NCBI GenBank assembly: GCA_038373865.1 | Contig: JAXGGA010004747.1 | Coordinates: 1-64,000, forward strand | Length of the DNA stretch: 64,000 nucleotides | Direction of reading: 5' to 3' | From: Uloborus plumipes | Taxonomy: Eukaryota; Arthropoda; Arachnida; Araneae; Uloboridae | Shown here: positions 1 to 10,583 of the stretch, piece after piece | How positions within the stretch are numbered: position 1 is the stretch's first letter | How the letters are laid out: each line of letters starts with the position of its first letter | Translations under genes and position numbers: made by a program | The notes under the pieces: model-generated | Database searches by the model: none | Told to the model about the DNA's origin: nothing | Seen by the model: the letters and a program-made list of their open reading frames with translations, nothing else

Positions 1-603
1 TTTTTAAAAAACATGTGTTCTTTCAATGTGAATTACAATTCTAAAATTTTCATTTTAAACCAGGGCGGGGGTTTTGGACGTCCAAAACTGGTTTTGGACA
101 GGACAGGTGGGTTTTACTGTCCAAAACTGTCCAAAAGTGTCTTAAACTGTCTAAAGCATGGCAAAATGGTTTTAAGCTGACTAATTTCTATTAGCTATAA
201 TATTGACAATGCATACATCTTAGTTTCTTAGTGTTAATTAGTTGTAATTAATTAAAATTTGTCAATATTTAATTATATTAGTAATTTTAATATACGTTAA
301 AAAATGAACAATTTACTCATAACTCCACTGCATAAAAATTTCATAAAATAGGAATTGGTAGTACTGTCAAAAAAAGTCTTGAAGCAGATAATTTCAGCTC
401 CATTTGTAACTCAAAATGTGTAAAACTGAAGTCTTTTGTGGTTTCTTTACAATAATGTTTTCAGTGATGTTCAAATAATTTTTTTAACCTTAGATTGAAG
501 AATAATAAACTGATGATAAAATGTTTTTCACTACTCAAGAAAATTTTTCTATTTTTGATTTTTGTTTTTAATACTGTGTATTTTGTTTCTAACAGTATAT
601 ATA

Positions 604-861
604 TGAAGGGCTCGGGCGTAAACAGTGGTATCTGACAAACTCGAAAAGACGTATTGTTTCAAATTAAAGAAACAAAAGTCACTTGTAAAAATGTAATTAA
701 ATATACCTGAGACACACAGCACTTAATCAATGTACCGACTTCATTTTTTAAATAGAAAAAACTTGCTACAGTAATGTCTCGAAGCAATAAATCCATATTT
801 AAAAGAAAAAGTTTTGATTTTTTGAAATGCTAGTTACCATTTTTTACACCCGAGCCCTTCA
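604..861. mobile_element. Tc1/mariner-type MITE nested in hAT copy 1
   Basis: Terminal inverted repeats read TGAAGGGCTCGGGCGTAAA at the left and TTTACACCCGAGCCCTTCA at the right. The element is flanked by TA on both sides (602-603, 862-863), the target site of the Tc1/mariner superfamily. It is 258 bp with no coding capacity, so it is non-autonomous. It landed inside the older hAT copy. Confidence 0.75.
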
Positions 862-989
862 TATGTGTATATACTTCCTCAAGAAAAAAAAAACATCCTA
901 GCTTGCAAATATTTAGAAAAACTTATCAACATTTTCCAAGGATCAGTAATGATTTAGTGTCTGATTATGAAATGTCACTTTTGTTATTT

Positions 990-1070
990 AATCGTTTACG
1001 GGTAAATACGGCAGCTAAACTGGTCATGTGCTATCGGATGTTAAGAGGACCAATTGAACCAGATTACTAA
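990..1070 (+). pseudogene. hAT transposase C-terminal remnant
   Basis: An open stretch of 26 codons ends in TAA and contains NRLRV, AAKLVMCYRMLRG and a short acidic tail. This matches the last part of the hAT C-terminal dimerisation domain (typically NRLGVEKAAKLVF.YR.LR). Upstream sequence in the same frame is full of stops, so the gene is dead. It lies within the hAT copy at 61-1598 and agrees with that superfamily call. Confidence 0.7.
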
Positions 1071-1989
1071 TGTGTACACATGTATATACATATTTTTTTT
1101 GAATTGTACTACTTTTAAATTTATTCCTAATATTTTGTGAAATAATTAAATATTCAGTAAATGTCGCTGTAACATTCTCAAATGTTGTGTATCTTTTTAA
1201 TTAGTTGCGAAACTGATTTTTTGCATTTAAGTCGATTATTGTACCTTTTGAACACCCTCATTTGCATCTATATTTAAAAGAAGTTTAGCTAGTATTAAAA
1301 ATAAAATAATATAAACTTGTGAGAACTAATTCATTTTTTAATGAAGAATAGTAACTTCTAAGTAACTAGATTAGTATCAGCTGAAAATCTTATATATGTT
1401 TTTATGTACATATTTAAATGTTTACATTAGATAAATTAAGTCTTAACTTCAAGTATAATTTTGTGCTTTTGATATTTGTTCAAAATATAAAATTGTACTA
1501 AAAATGTAGTTTTGGACAGTTTAGGACAGTTTTGGACAGTTAGGACATTGGTTTAAACCGTGGTTTTTACCGTTCTGTCCAAAACCTTGCCAACCCTGTT
1601 TTAAACTAAAAAAATGTCACCTACAATGAATTTATTTCTTTCAAGATGTCAAGGCTGAATTTTAAATTTAGCTGTCAACAGGAGATGAAATACATGGATA
1701 CAGTTTGAAAGATAGTAAACAGATTCACAACAGAAACGTTTAGCATTATGCTAAAGCCTTTTCAAGTGTTCTAAGTTTTCTCTAAGTTCATTGAAAAAGG
1801 CATTCTTTGTAACGCCGAAACACATGTCTGCGGTATCCCTGCATATTTGTGCTTCATTAATGTTGTAATTTTCTTTACACTTTTTGCACAACGGTATTTA
1901 TATACTTGGATCATTCCAGCGAAAATGGTACAAATCATGTCTGAAACTTTACTAAAGTTTATCAATTTGAACCATTTCTGCCAACTAAT

Positions 1990-3046
1990 CAGGGTTGGCA
2001 AAGTTTTTCCCACCACCGGTAAATACCATGGTAAAAACCGGTATTTACCGTCCTGGGAAATACTATGTTTTTCTCACATGGGAAAAACTGATTATTTAAA
2101 ACATAAATTCAAAACAATCTTTAAAAATGTCAAAATTGAGTTCTAAGTAAATAGCTTGAAAGATTTAAAAAAAAAAGAAGATCTACAAAACTGAACTATG
2201 GAGTAAATTTTTTTGAATATTTACATACCAGAGTCCCAAACATTTACCAATCATATTCGTATTCTTCATCTCCCCCTTACACATTGGATTTTAGCATCAT
2301 GTAACAAAATACTAATTTACAGGCTTTTTGTAAACCCAGTCTATTTCTAATCTTGTTTTGGATGAAAGAAAAATTAGAAAAAATACGCTTCAGAGATGCT
2401 GATGATGCAGGACATCCCTGAAGATGTTCCATTAATTGGAGAAATTCTGCATCTATTCCGGTTTTACTTAATTCTCACAATCAGATTCCTCTGCTTGTGA
2501 TAACTTTTCACCTTTATATTTCGGATTCATCAGGTGTGCCAAAAAATGGACAGGGGTCATTGCTTTATCAAAGCTTGATTTCATTTTACTGAAATGTGGA
2601 ATGAGTTCCTTTACATTTTGTAAATATTACACCTTACACCAAACCAAAATTGTAAAAAAAATTGTGTTTAAAAGGTCAACATAAAAAGTAATAAAATTTT
2701 TATTTAAATTTGAACACAAATTATTTATTGCTTCCCTTGATGACACTGATATTTTTAAGTTTAATAATTTTATTTTATTGTGTTCCAAAAATTGGAAATT
2801 AATCATTATAAAACAACTTTATGAGCAAATTTTATGCTTTTTGCAATAATTCCTATTTTGTTATGTCTTTTTTCTGCAGAATAATTTTAAACCTAATGAA
2901 AATTTGTTTCATAACTACATATTTCTAACTTTAATTTTACACATCAGCCAGAAAAATCCAGAATATTGTTTACATATTGTCATTTCCTAGTATTTACCAG
3001 TTTTTTCCGGTATTTACCAGTTTTGGACGGGAAAAAGCCAACCCTG
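1990..3046. mobile_element. hAT DNA transposon copy 2, degraded
   Basis: The ends are CAGGGTTGGCAAAGTTTTTC and, in reverse complement, CAGGGTTGGCTTTTTCCCGT. Flanking 8-mers are CAACTAAT (1982-1989) and CAACTTAT (3047-3054), a target duplication with one later change. Subterminal GGTATTTACC/GGTAAATACC motifs recur at both ends. A hAT dimerisation-domain remnant lies inside on the minus strand (2474-2277). The ends resemble the right end of the hAT copy at 61-1598, so both belong to one CAGGGTTGGC-type group. Confidence 0.85.
2277..2474 (-). pseudogene. hAT transposase C-terminal remnant
   Basis: A 65-codon open stretch on the minus strand ends in TAA. It carries CPASSASLKRIFSNFSFIQN followed by KIRNRLGLQKACKLVFCYMM. 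This is the hAT C-terminal dimerisation signature (PASSA.ERVFS...R.RLG..KA.KLVF). A stop lies immediately upstream in frame, so only this 3' fragment survives. The rest of the element shows no long open frame. Confidence 0.8.
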
Positions 3047-3054
3047 CAACTTAT

Positions 3055-4515
3055 TATATTTTTTTTATTGAGTTTTCATTTATTTGTGTATAATAAAGTG
3101 TAAGTGGCAAGTATATGACTCATTTATGAAAGGATATCAAATATTTTGATCACTTTGTGTAACAGAGTGGACAAATAAGCCTTTAAAAATATATTTTTAT
3201 CATAAAGAAAAGTTAGAATCACAGAAAATGAATAAAGTGGAATAAACAGCCTAAAACTGTAAGTCTGTGCCATTCCAAGAAAAAAAATATTTTTTTCATC
3301 ATTAATACGACTGTAACTGAGTGGACATCCAACAATTCAAATTAACTATCACAAGAAAAGAATCAGGCTCACTTAGTTGTTGACTACATAATTCAGTGTA
3401 GCAAGCTAATCATGGCAGTTATACTACTTATATATTTTTTTTAATCTATCAGATTGAATGCAATTGTTTATTTTATTTCCAAGAAGCTTGTAACAGAGTG
3501 GACAATTCGAAACATAAAAAATCTAGGGACATGGATAAATAAGTGTTTTTTTTTTTCATTTGCTAAATAATCTGCAGAAAAGGTGTCAAAAGCATCTTTT
3601 GTGAAATACAGTGTAATTTATTTTGTTGTCACATTTCAGCCTAATTTTAAATCGCAATCAAAATTCTAAGAATTTGAAGCTGGGACACGCCATTTTCTCC
3701 TTCTTCTGACAAAGATTTTTTTTTTTTTTTGTGTCCTTTCTGAATGGATTATACATAAACAACTGATACTTGATGGCACAAAATTAAATGGAGAACCAAT
3801 AATAAAATACACTTAATGAATGGTAGTTATTAAAATTGATTTTAAAAAATTCTTAAGTCTCAGGACTGATTTGTACTATTTTTGCTGGAATGACCCACTT
3901 CCTTTTCTCTAATTTTAGCTTTTTTGTTAAAAAACTTTCTAACTCAGCTTAAACCCTGGTTGATAAGCAGTTTCTCGTTGCAGCTTGGCACTAAGCTCTC
4001 AAAGAGCAAAAGATCCATTAGCCATATCACGTCATTGTTGCTTAACGTTCAATCTAATGTTGAGGGTGTGACATTTACACAACTAAATCAGCCATCAGCT
4101 AAAATGTTATAGAGCATTGGTTGAAATTTGATTTAGGCTGATTTTAATGTAGGCTACCTGCACATACATCAATACAAATTGGCAACGTGGATGCTGTTTT
4201 AGTTATTTTTCAAAAAAATAATTTCCACCTGTCCCGGGTGTGACACAAAAAGGACTCTTCGCAAACAAACTCAAAACTCTGATTTATATTAAGTGAGTGA
4301 ACTAGTTTTTTTTTTAGTTCTTTTTCATTTTTATGTTAAGCAGTAATATTCAAGTAACTTTTCTATCAAAAAATTAAGTCCTACATGATATACTCAAATC
4401 TTTCTTGTGTAAGAAATTTCCAAAATTATTATTGCGGGTGTGACTTGTCTTACAACTGAAATTAAAATTTTAATAACTTAAGCAAACATTTGCAAAGCAG
4501 GATTCATTTAAGTTA
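3055..4515. other. AT-rich stretch without recognisable gene
   Basis: No exon, repeat boundary or RNA gene could be supported here. It contains poly-T runs near 3548 and 3718. Several phrases of the type GTAACAGAGTGGACA recur at about 3161, 3314 and 3490, suggesting remains of an old internally repetitive element. Confidence 0.5.
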
Positions 4516-4700
4516 ATCTATATATATAAAATCAATGTTTGATGATGTCATGGGTCGTGGGTCAAACGCTCTTCTGCTAAATTTCCGCAACGTACGATTA
4601 TGAAAATTGGTACAAAATTAGTCCGCATACTGATGCACTTTGAACGTCGATTTTTTAATTTCGTCTTAGGTTTCTTGAAATTTAATAAAAACTATATGAT
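4516..4700 (+). mobile_element. Helitron-like 5' end region
   Basis: The sequence begins A|TCTATATATATAAAATC and continues with a segment containing AAAATTGGTACAAAATTAG. That segment resembles the equivalent part of the better-defined Helitron at 44627 (CACTTGGCACAAAATTAG). No matching 3' hairpin with CTAG was found before the hAT element at 5387, so this is called only as a 5' end fragment. Confidence 0.4.
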
Positions 4701-4927
4701 TCACAGCGCGTTCCTTCATTTTTTGTGCTATATGTCACATTACTTATGAATGGCAACAGTCTAAAGAGTGAAATCTTGAGAACAAGATATATTCTCGTGA
4801 TAATTGATAGTATTATTCAAATGCATTATTAGTTGGTGGATGCTGATGTTTGAAAAGCTTAAATAAAGATGATTGACATGTTTTTCTGCATATTCCTTAC
4901 GGTATTTTAACAAAAATATAACACTAC

Positions 4928-5044
4928 AAAGGAGTTTTTGCGATTGAAGTGAAGTCAATTGCCTATTTCCAACTTGACGCCAACGGAAAGAGATTGTATG
5001 AATCCCAATTATCGAAATCGTCCCACAGTTTATCAAAAGGTACA
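4928..5044 (+). other. Coding-like open stretch of unknown origin
   Basis: In one frame this reads about 38 codons of protein-like composition (for example VKSIAYFQLDANGKRLYES) and then runs into a 23-base poly-A. It may be a fragment of a transposon gene downstream of the Helitron-like 5' end, or a chance open frame. No family was recognised. Confidence 0.2.
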
Positions 5045-5534
5045 AAAAAAAAAAAAAAAAAAAAAAATTATTTCTCATTTTGCACATGTGATAAACATTT
5101 TCGTATTGCTTACTTTTAATCATTTTCGCATTTTAACATCGTGTTTAATCTTTGCGATTTTGTTTTTGTTGCCCTACTTCTTCAAAGCCAATAGAAACTA
5201 TCTAGCATTTGGCGATACCATGAATTATTTTGTCTTTTTAAAAGTAAGCCGAAGCACGAATTGAAACAAGGCTAAAACTTCTATGGAAATGAAGAGTAAT
5301 CAGATGAATAATAAAAAATATATCATTGAAAGTTTTTAAAAATATGCACTTTAATTAAAAAAGAAAAAGTTGCTGAATAACATGAGCAGGCCCGGATTTA
5401 GGCATGGGCCACATGGGCCCGGGCCCAGGGCGGCAAATTTTAGGGGGCGGCAGATTGTATCAATCAAAAATTTCCGCATATAGCAAAATAATTTCAGAAT
5501 TTATTTCCTTCCTAAAAAATTTACGAGTTGTACC

Positions 5535-5727
5535 GTACCAAGTGCGGTCGCTCGCTGGTATCCTAATTTTTCACTAGCTACCAGTTTTTTTGGCTCTCTT
5601 TGCTTTATAGAGGATTTTTGCCTCCAACTCGACTACTTTCGTATTCTTTGCTGATGAGCGCACAATGAGCTCGAAACAGCTGTCCATGGATCGAAATGGC
5701 CAAGTTGGCGGTGTATTGCATCTTGCT
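5535..5727 (+). repeat. Dispersed repeat 'R', copy a
   Basis: It begins near GTGCGGTCGCTCGCTGGTAT and ends near GGCGGTGTATTGCA. It shares long similarity with 21965-22120 (inverted) and 32400-32905. Shared landmarks are CTAGCTACCAGTTTTTTT, GGCTCTCTTTGC, TGCCTCCAACTCG and CTGTCCATGGATCGAAATG. Here it interrupts the transposase reading frame of the surrounding hAT element, so it inserted after that element. The family was not identified. Confidence 0.7.
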
Positions 5728-7099
5728 GAAGCAGTTTTTGAGTTTTTGAAGACACATAATAGACATTCAAAACTGTCGTGGACAGTCGTTTGATAACGCA
5801 TACAACATGTCAGGGATATACAACGGTTTGCAAGCCAAGCTGAAAGAAATAAATTCACTGATATCGTACGTTCCTTACTCTGGACATTCTCTTAATTTAG
5901 TTTGATCCCATGCTGCAGAATGTTGTACTGTAGCGAAAAACTTTCTCGACTTACTGCAAGCACTATACAATTTTTTCTCGTCATCTACCCATCGCTGGAA
6001 CATTCTTGAGTCGTTTAACATACCCGGTGAGAAGAACGTAACAGTTAAAACGCTAAGCACAACGAGATGGTCAACGAGAGAAGATGCTTACAAAAGCTTA
6101 AATAAAAATGTTCAGCCTATTGCAAAATGTTTAAAGAGTTTGACCGATAGCCAAGAAGAGAACGGAATTACGAAGAGCAAAGCTAAAGGGCTTTTAAAAG
6201 AACTAATTTCTTTTGAATCAATTTTCATGGCATAGTTTTGGAGAAATGTACTAAATGGATTCAACTCTGTAAGCCAGAAAATACAGTCTCATCTAATCAA
6301 TTTGCATACTGTTGTTATGTTATACAATTCCCCCGATAAATTTGTCGACGAACTAAGAAATGCCTCAAGTTTTTTCATTGCTGATGCGCAGAAGAAATTG
6401 AATAATATCAAAGATGTTCTTGGCATAGACCGTGATTGTCCCAAAAACACAAAACGACAAGGAAAGGGAGAAAATTTTTTGATGAATCAGAATCAGACTC
6501 ATCTAAACTTGAAGAGATGAAGAAATGGTAGAAAATCAAGTCCGTTACCTGAAAGAAAACGATGCAAAAATTATTGATAAACTTTCCACCGAGTTGAATA
6601 AGAGAACTGCTGTGTACACAGAATTATTAAACAGATTCGCATTTTTATCAAATCTGCGCCACTTATATGTGGAAGAAATAACAGAAGCAGCGGCCTCATT
6701 GCAAAAGTTTTATACAGTCGATATTGAAGGTTCTGCACTGGTGATTGAGTGCATTCATCTAAAGGGACTTCTGTCCCAAGAAAATCCAGACAGTACTGAA
6801 GAAATGTCCCTGTGTCAGAACTATTTCGATTTATTAAGTCAAAAAATCTTCAAGACTTATATCCGAACATTAACATTTGCCTTAAAATGTTTTTATGCAC
6901 ACCAGCAACAAATTGTGCAGCTGAGAGATCTTTCTCTGCTCTTTCCAGGATTAAAAACTATTTGAGATCGTCAGTTGGCCAACAAAAATTGGTTCATTTA
7001 TCCATTTTGGCTATTGAAAATGACTTAACTGTTAAATTAGACTTCAATGAGGTCATTGATGCATTTGCCAATGTTAAAGCAAGACGTAAGAAGTTTTAA
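5722..7099 (+). pseudogene. hAT transposase pseudogene (DUF4371/ZMYM1-like type)
   Basis: The broken gene can be followed across frames. First come LAEAVFEFLKTH and a frameshifted block with FDNAYNMSGIYNGLQAKL and YVPYSGHSLNLV, the RNase H-like core typical of the DUF4371-containing hAT transposases related to ZMYM1-like host proteins. RWSTREDAYKSL follows. The C-terminal dimerisation domain (about 6858-7099) contains NCAAERSFSALSRIKNYLRS and ends in TAA. In-frame stops lie at 5903-5905 (TGA) and 6233-6235 (TAG), and at least two frameshifts lie between 5760 and 6860. The N-terminal zinc-finger part is replaced by repeat R. Not functional. Confidence 0.88.
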
Positions 7100-7917
7100 T
7101 GTAACAGGTTTTTTTTTCCCTTTGTATTTTTATCTGTTAATAGTCAAGTGCAACAAAATGACCATTTATGCGCAGGTTGGTCATATATTGTACATATTAT
7201 GTTTGTAGTTGATATTCCAGAGGAACAGGAACACTTTTTGTATTCAAGTTTTGGTGAAGTGCTATATTATCTCTGCTTTTTTTTTTTTTTTTTTCAATCA
7301 GATCAGTTTTATTGGTACGTACTCATTTGCTTATTTTCTACCATATATGTTTTTCCCCCATTAATTAAGCTATTTAAGATACGTTTAATTTTACGATAGT
7401 ATTATGCTTGTTTCTTAAAACAAATGGGTTTCCATACCAACAACAACTATGTTTAATTGGATAAAGAAAGTGAGTGATTCTTTCTCCAACAATTAGCAGA
7501 AGTTTAACAATTCAAAAAAATGTTACAATAAATTAAATTTACTGTAAACTACCATGGTAAATAACTTCACATTACGACTATAATTTTGACCTTTGAAAAA
7601 TCAGTGTTTGCGTAATATAAAATAGGGGGTCTCAGTTATTTTTTATTTTGTGTTATATTCATCTTGTGCAAAATCAGAACATTTTACACTAAAACAAAGT
7701 TCCGTTTTTTTTTTTTTGAGGTGGGGGGGGGGCGGCGATAATTTTCGGGCCCATGGGCGAAAGATGTGTAAATCCGGCCCTGAACATGAGATTTCCTATT
7801 TTTAAACTAATCAAATCAACTTTAACTTTAAATGCTCCATTAACATGTAACATTATCCGCTAAATAAAATACATTGAGACATTGACAAATGTTGAAAGCT
7901 TAGAGGAGGCTTTGGTA

Positions 7918-8175
7918 CTTATCTGTTAGCCAGGCGCAAGCGAAAAATCTCCAAACAATGTTTCGCAAAATAATTTAGCATTCCGCCAAATTTCTTACAA
8001 CCATATTTGTTCACCGTTGAGGATACTTTTTGTTCTGTTGACAAATTTGTTATTCGCTTCGGTGGGCGACATTGGCGATTTTTGATTTTTTGCTTGCACC
8101 CGGCTAACGGATTTGGCGATTTTTGATTTTTTGCTTGCACCCGGCTAACGGACTTGCACCCGGCTAACGGATAAG
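7918..8175. mobile_element. TA-flanked MITE with internal tandem repeat
   Basis: The ends are CTTATCTGTTAGCC and GGCTAACGGATAAG, flanked by TA at 7916-7917 and 8176-8177, consistent with Tc1/mariner. Near its right end a 41-bp unit (TTGGCGATTTTTGATTTTTT followed by GCTTGCACCCGGCTAACGGA) is repeated twice, with a third 20-bp partial copy (about 8072-8170). Confidence 0.7.
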
Positions 8176-8226
8176 TATACTGAGGATTGCAATTTAAATC
8201 ATTGATTTAAATTGTTGACACCTTAG

Positions 8227-8493
8227 ACAATCGATTAATCAATGATAGACTCCAAGGCTACTTTATGGGCCAGAAACAAAGGCCAGTAGTCTGCAATTAT
8301 GCAGGAAATTCACCATCAACAGTGAATGAACTATCCAAGTAAGTTTCAATAATGTGAAATAAATAAATGCAAATAGAAAAATTACAAAAACAACAGCTCA
8401 ACTCGGAACACTTTTCAAGCTTAGACAGAACAAGATTAACTATCTTTTTGGAATCTGATGAATTCTTTACAGCCCAGATCATTTTTTGACACC
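8227..8493 (+). other. Possible exon(s) of an unrecognised + strand gene
   Basis: After a plausible acceptor (CACCTTAG) the frame reads NRLINDRLQGYFMGQKQRPV and VCNYAGNSPSTVNELS up to a consensus donor GTAAGT at 8339. In the same overall frame, after three stops, a second protein-like block follows (8399-8493: LNSEHFSSLDRTRLTIFLES, DEFFTAQIIF, stop). The two blocks cannot be joined by an obvious frame-preserving intron. This could be one true exon plus chance sequence, or a decayed gene. No family was recognised. Confidence 0.28.
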
Positions 8494-8499
8494 CCTGAA

Positions 8500-9680
8500 A
8501 TTTTAAGGCCCTTGTTTTCTGTTAAGTAAATTTCCCTCTGCCCACAGTTCCATTCTGAATATTATTAACATATGTAATTGTTTTATCAACGCATGATTTT
8601 GTATTATTAGCACAGTATGTCTCAATACCAAGCGAACAAAAATTTTGCTTAGAATTCAATAAGACTTAAAAACTTAGTCATTGTTCACATGTGCTATTAC
8701 AAAAAAAAAACAAAAAAACCTCAATATACAATTGTTTACCTTTCATGGGTCAAAATTAATTTAAAGTCACCTAAAATTCATGAATTAAGCAAACTGGTGA
8801 AAAATTTTCAATCTCTATTGGCACAAGCAAACACATTCACTTTTAATTTTTACAGCTATTCCGTACAGTTGCTAAATTACCAAGGGAATTTGGCAACTAC
8901 TTGGGATTTGGAAGGACAATACTTTTTACAAAACGATTCATATGAAATGTTGTTATAATGCAGTAATATTTCAACAGCAAGTTCAACGTATGCAAATTCT
9001 GTGACAAATTCAAATGAAGAAAAAAAAAATCAAAGTTTATAATTATTGCATTCTGGCAGCATAAAAGAACAAGAATACTTTCTTTCATGAAAATTAAGCA
9101 TCAAAATTCAAGAAGACTTATCACAAAATAAAACCAATATTTCTTGAATTACATTACAGTTTGAAAACTGACATGATGAACTACCGAATTTATTAAAAGA
9201 AAATATTTTTTCTTTGCAGTCGAAGCTGTTTTTTATGCAGCACTAAAGACATACAAACACTCCATATAGCAATTTTAAAATGTCTAATCATAAGTCAATA
9301 AACAATCCTAAATGACATTAAAAATACATGCAAGAGAACGGTATTTTAATTTACTAAAAACAATGATAAATTAACTGTTAATCAGATTATAATTACTTCA
9401 CAAAATAATTATCCTTTAAAATAAACTATAGTAAGAAAATAGAATGACTAAAACCACTCTTATATATTCCTACATTCGTGGCAATTCATGCATCAATCCC
9501 ATGGCTAATCAACATTTGAATGAATAGCAACACTCCGTCCATGGATCAAGGAAATAAAGAATATGCAGCACAAAAACTACAATCCAGAAGTTGAAAAACA
9601 GAAAAACATGTTCATACATAAGATAGTACAGTTCTAAACGTTTCTTCCAACTTAAAAAACAGGTAATTGATTAATTCTTA
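8500..9680. other. Intergenic AT-rich sequence
   Basis: Nothing beyond chance open frames was seen between the possible exon at 8227-8493 and the exon-like stretch at 9682-9718. Confidence 0.4.
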
Positions 9681-9681
9681 C

Positions 9682-9718
9682 CCACGGCTCTTGCAGCACA
9701 TCCTTCAGCGTCAGCCAT
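9682..9718 (-). other. Possible first coding exon of a divergent gene
   Basis: On the minus strand an ATG in a favourable context (GGCATGG) opens MADAEGCAARAV and reaches a good donor (GTGG|GTAAGA). A competing frame from the ATG 5 bases upstream (9723) reads MAWLTLKDVLQEPW to the same donor. It sits about 0.8 kb from the CHCHD7 start in head-to-head orientation. No downstream exon was identified, so this may be chance. Confidence 0.2.
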
Positions 9719-10499
9719 GCCATGTGACGAATACCATCAATGCAAAGTTAATCATAATTAATTAGTTTAAGAACAGAGCCCAAGTTGCTATTTAGTTTTA
9801 TGATTTCTTCCATTAAACAAAAAATAATGATCAATGGAAATTAAATCCAACAGATTATCCCATTGAGAGCGATTATTAAATTACCACATAACTATTCACC
9901 TAACTAGGAGAGGGCGCGAGAGAAACATGAATAAAAAAAGAAAAAATAAATAAATAAAATAAAAACGATAAATCGTATAATATTTTCTTATATCGATATA
10001 TGATTTCTAAACTTTTTGCAATTTACTAGGAAAACCTAAAAATACGTATTAAATATGAAAATTAAGCATTTAATTTACAACTTTGAACATTATTTAAGTT
10101 GTACAATAATTTAAAGGACCAAAAGAGATATATATTTTTTTCAATTCAAAAAAGAAAGTTAAATAAATAAATAAAAAAATGCATCAAAACAATTTTGCGC
10201 AATTAAATTAAATATTATACTTCCAAAAAGTACTAATATGAATTTGAAGGGAAATTCGCCTCTTATATCAACCAGTTATTTTTTATTAACTGAGACCGTA
10301 TAAGTCAAAATAATCAACATCAACAAAGGTCAAAAAATAATAAAACTGCGAAAAATAAATAAATTAATTAAATTGAAAGAAAACATTTTAATGGTTTGTC
10401 GCAAATATTGTCATTGTGAGAGTTTTTCAATGAGAAATGTTTTTTTTTGTGTTTTAATTTATTGTGCATAAATGTAAAATAGCACCATTATTTCTGAAA

Positions 10500-10583
10500 A
10501 TGAGTTCTGCTCTTGAAAATAAAAATATTAGTTCGAAGCCAAAACCCAAAGACATCTTTGAGAAAAATAATCCTTGTCACACG
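10500..10583 (+). CDS. CHCHD7: CHCHD7 coding exon 1
   Basis: It encodes residues 1-28 (MSSALENKN... to NNPCHT) with the first cysteine of the first CX9C pair. The donor is ACG|GTAAAC, phase 0. The sequence before the ATG is AT-rich with no earlier in-frame ATG that makes sense, so this start is preferred; the length also fits the family. Confidence 0.88.

Larger units (their letters stand above)
61..1598. mobile_element. hAT DNA transposon copy 1, degraded
   Basis: The element is flanked by a perfect 8-bp target duplication, TTTTAAAC, at 53-60 and 1599-1606. An 8-bp duplication is diagnostic of the hAT superfamily. It starts CAGGGCGGGGG and ends GCCAACCCTG, so the right end (CAGGGTTGGCAAGG when reversed) is of the same type as the element at 1990-3046. 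Subterminal regions at both ends hold many short repeats of TTTTGGACAG and its complement, as expected for transposase binding sites. It contains a short transposase remnant (990-1070) and a nested TA-flanked MITE (604-861). Confidence 0.85.
5387..7782 (+). mobile_element. hAT DNA transposon copy 3, full length but dead
   Basis: A perfect 8-bp target duplication AACATGAG flanks the element (5379-5386, 7783-7790). The ends are CAGGCCCGGATTTA and, at the right in reverse complement, CAGGGCCGGATTTA. Length (2.4 kb) and the internal transposase pseudogene show this was an autonomous hAT element. A second repeat has inserted in its 5' half (about 5535-5727), and point stops and frameshifts have destroyed the gene. 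Confidence 0.92.

Noticed and set aside
4959..5264. 101-codon frame with a poly-lysine tract
   Set aside because: Translation of a poly-A run; only the preceding coding-like stretch in another frame was kept, as a low-confidence note.
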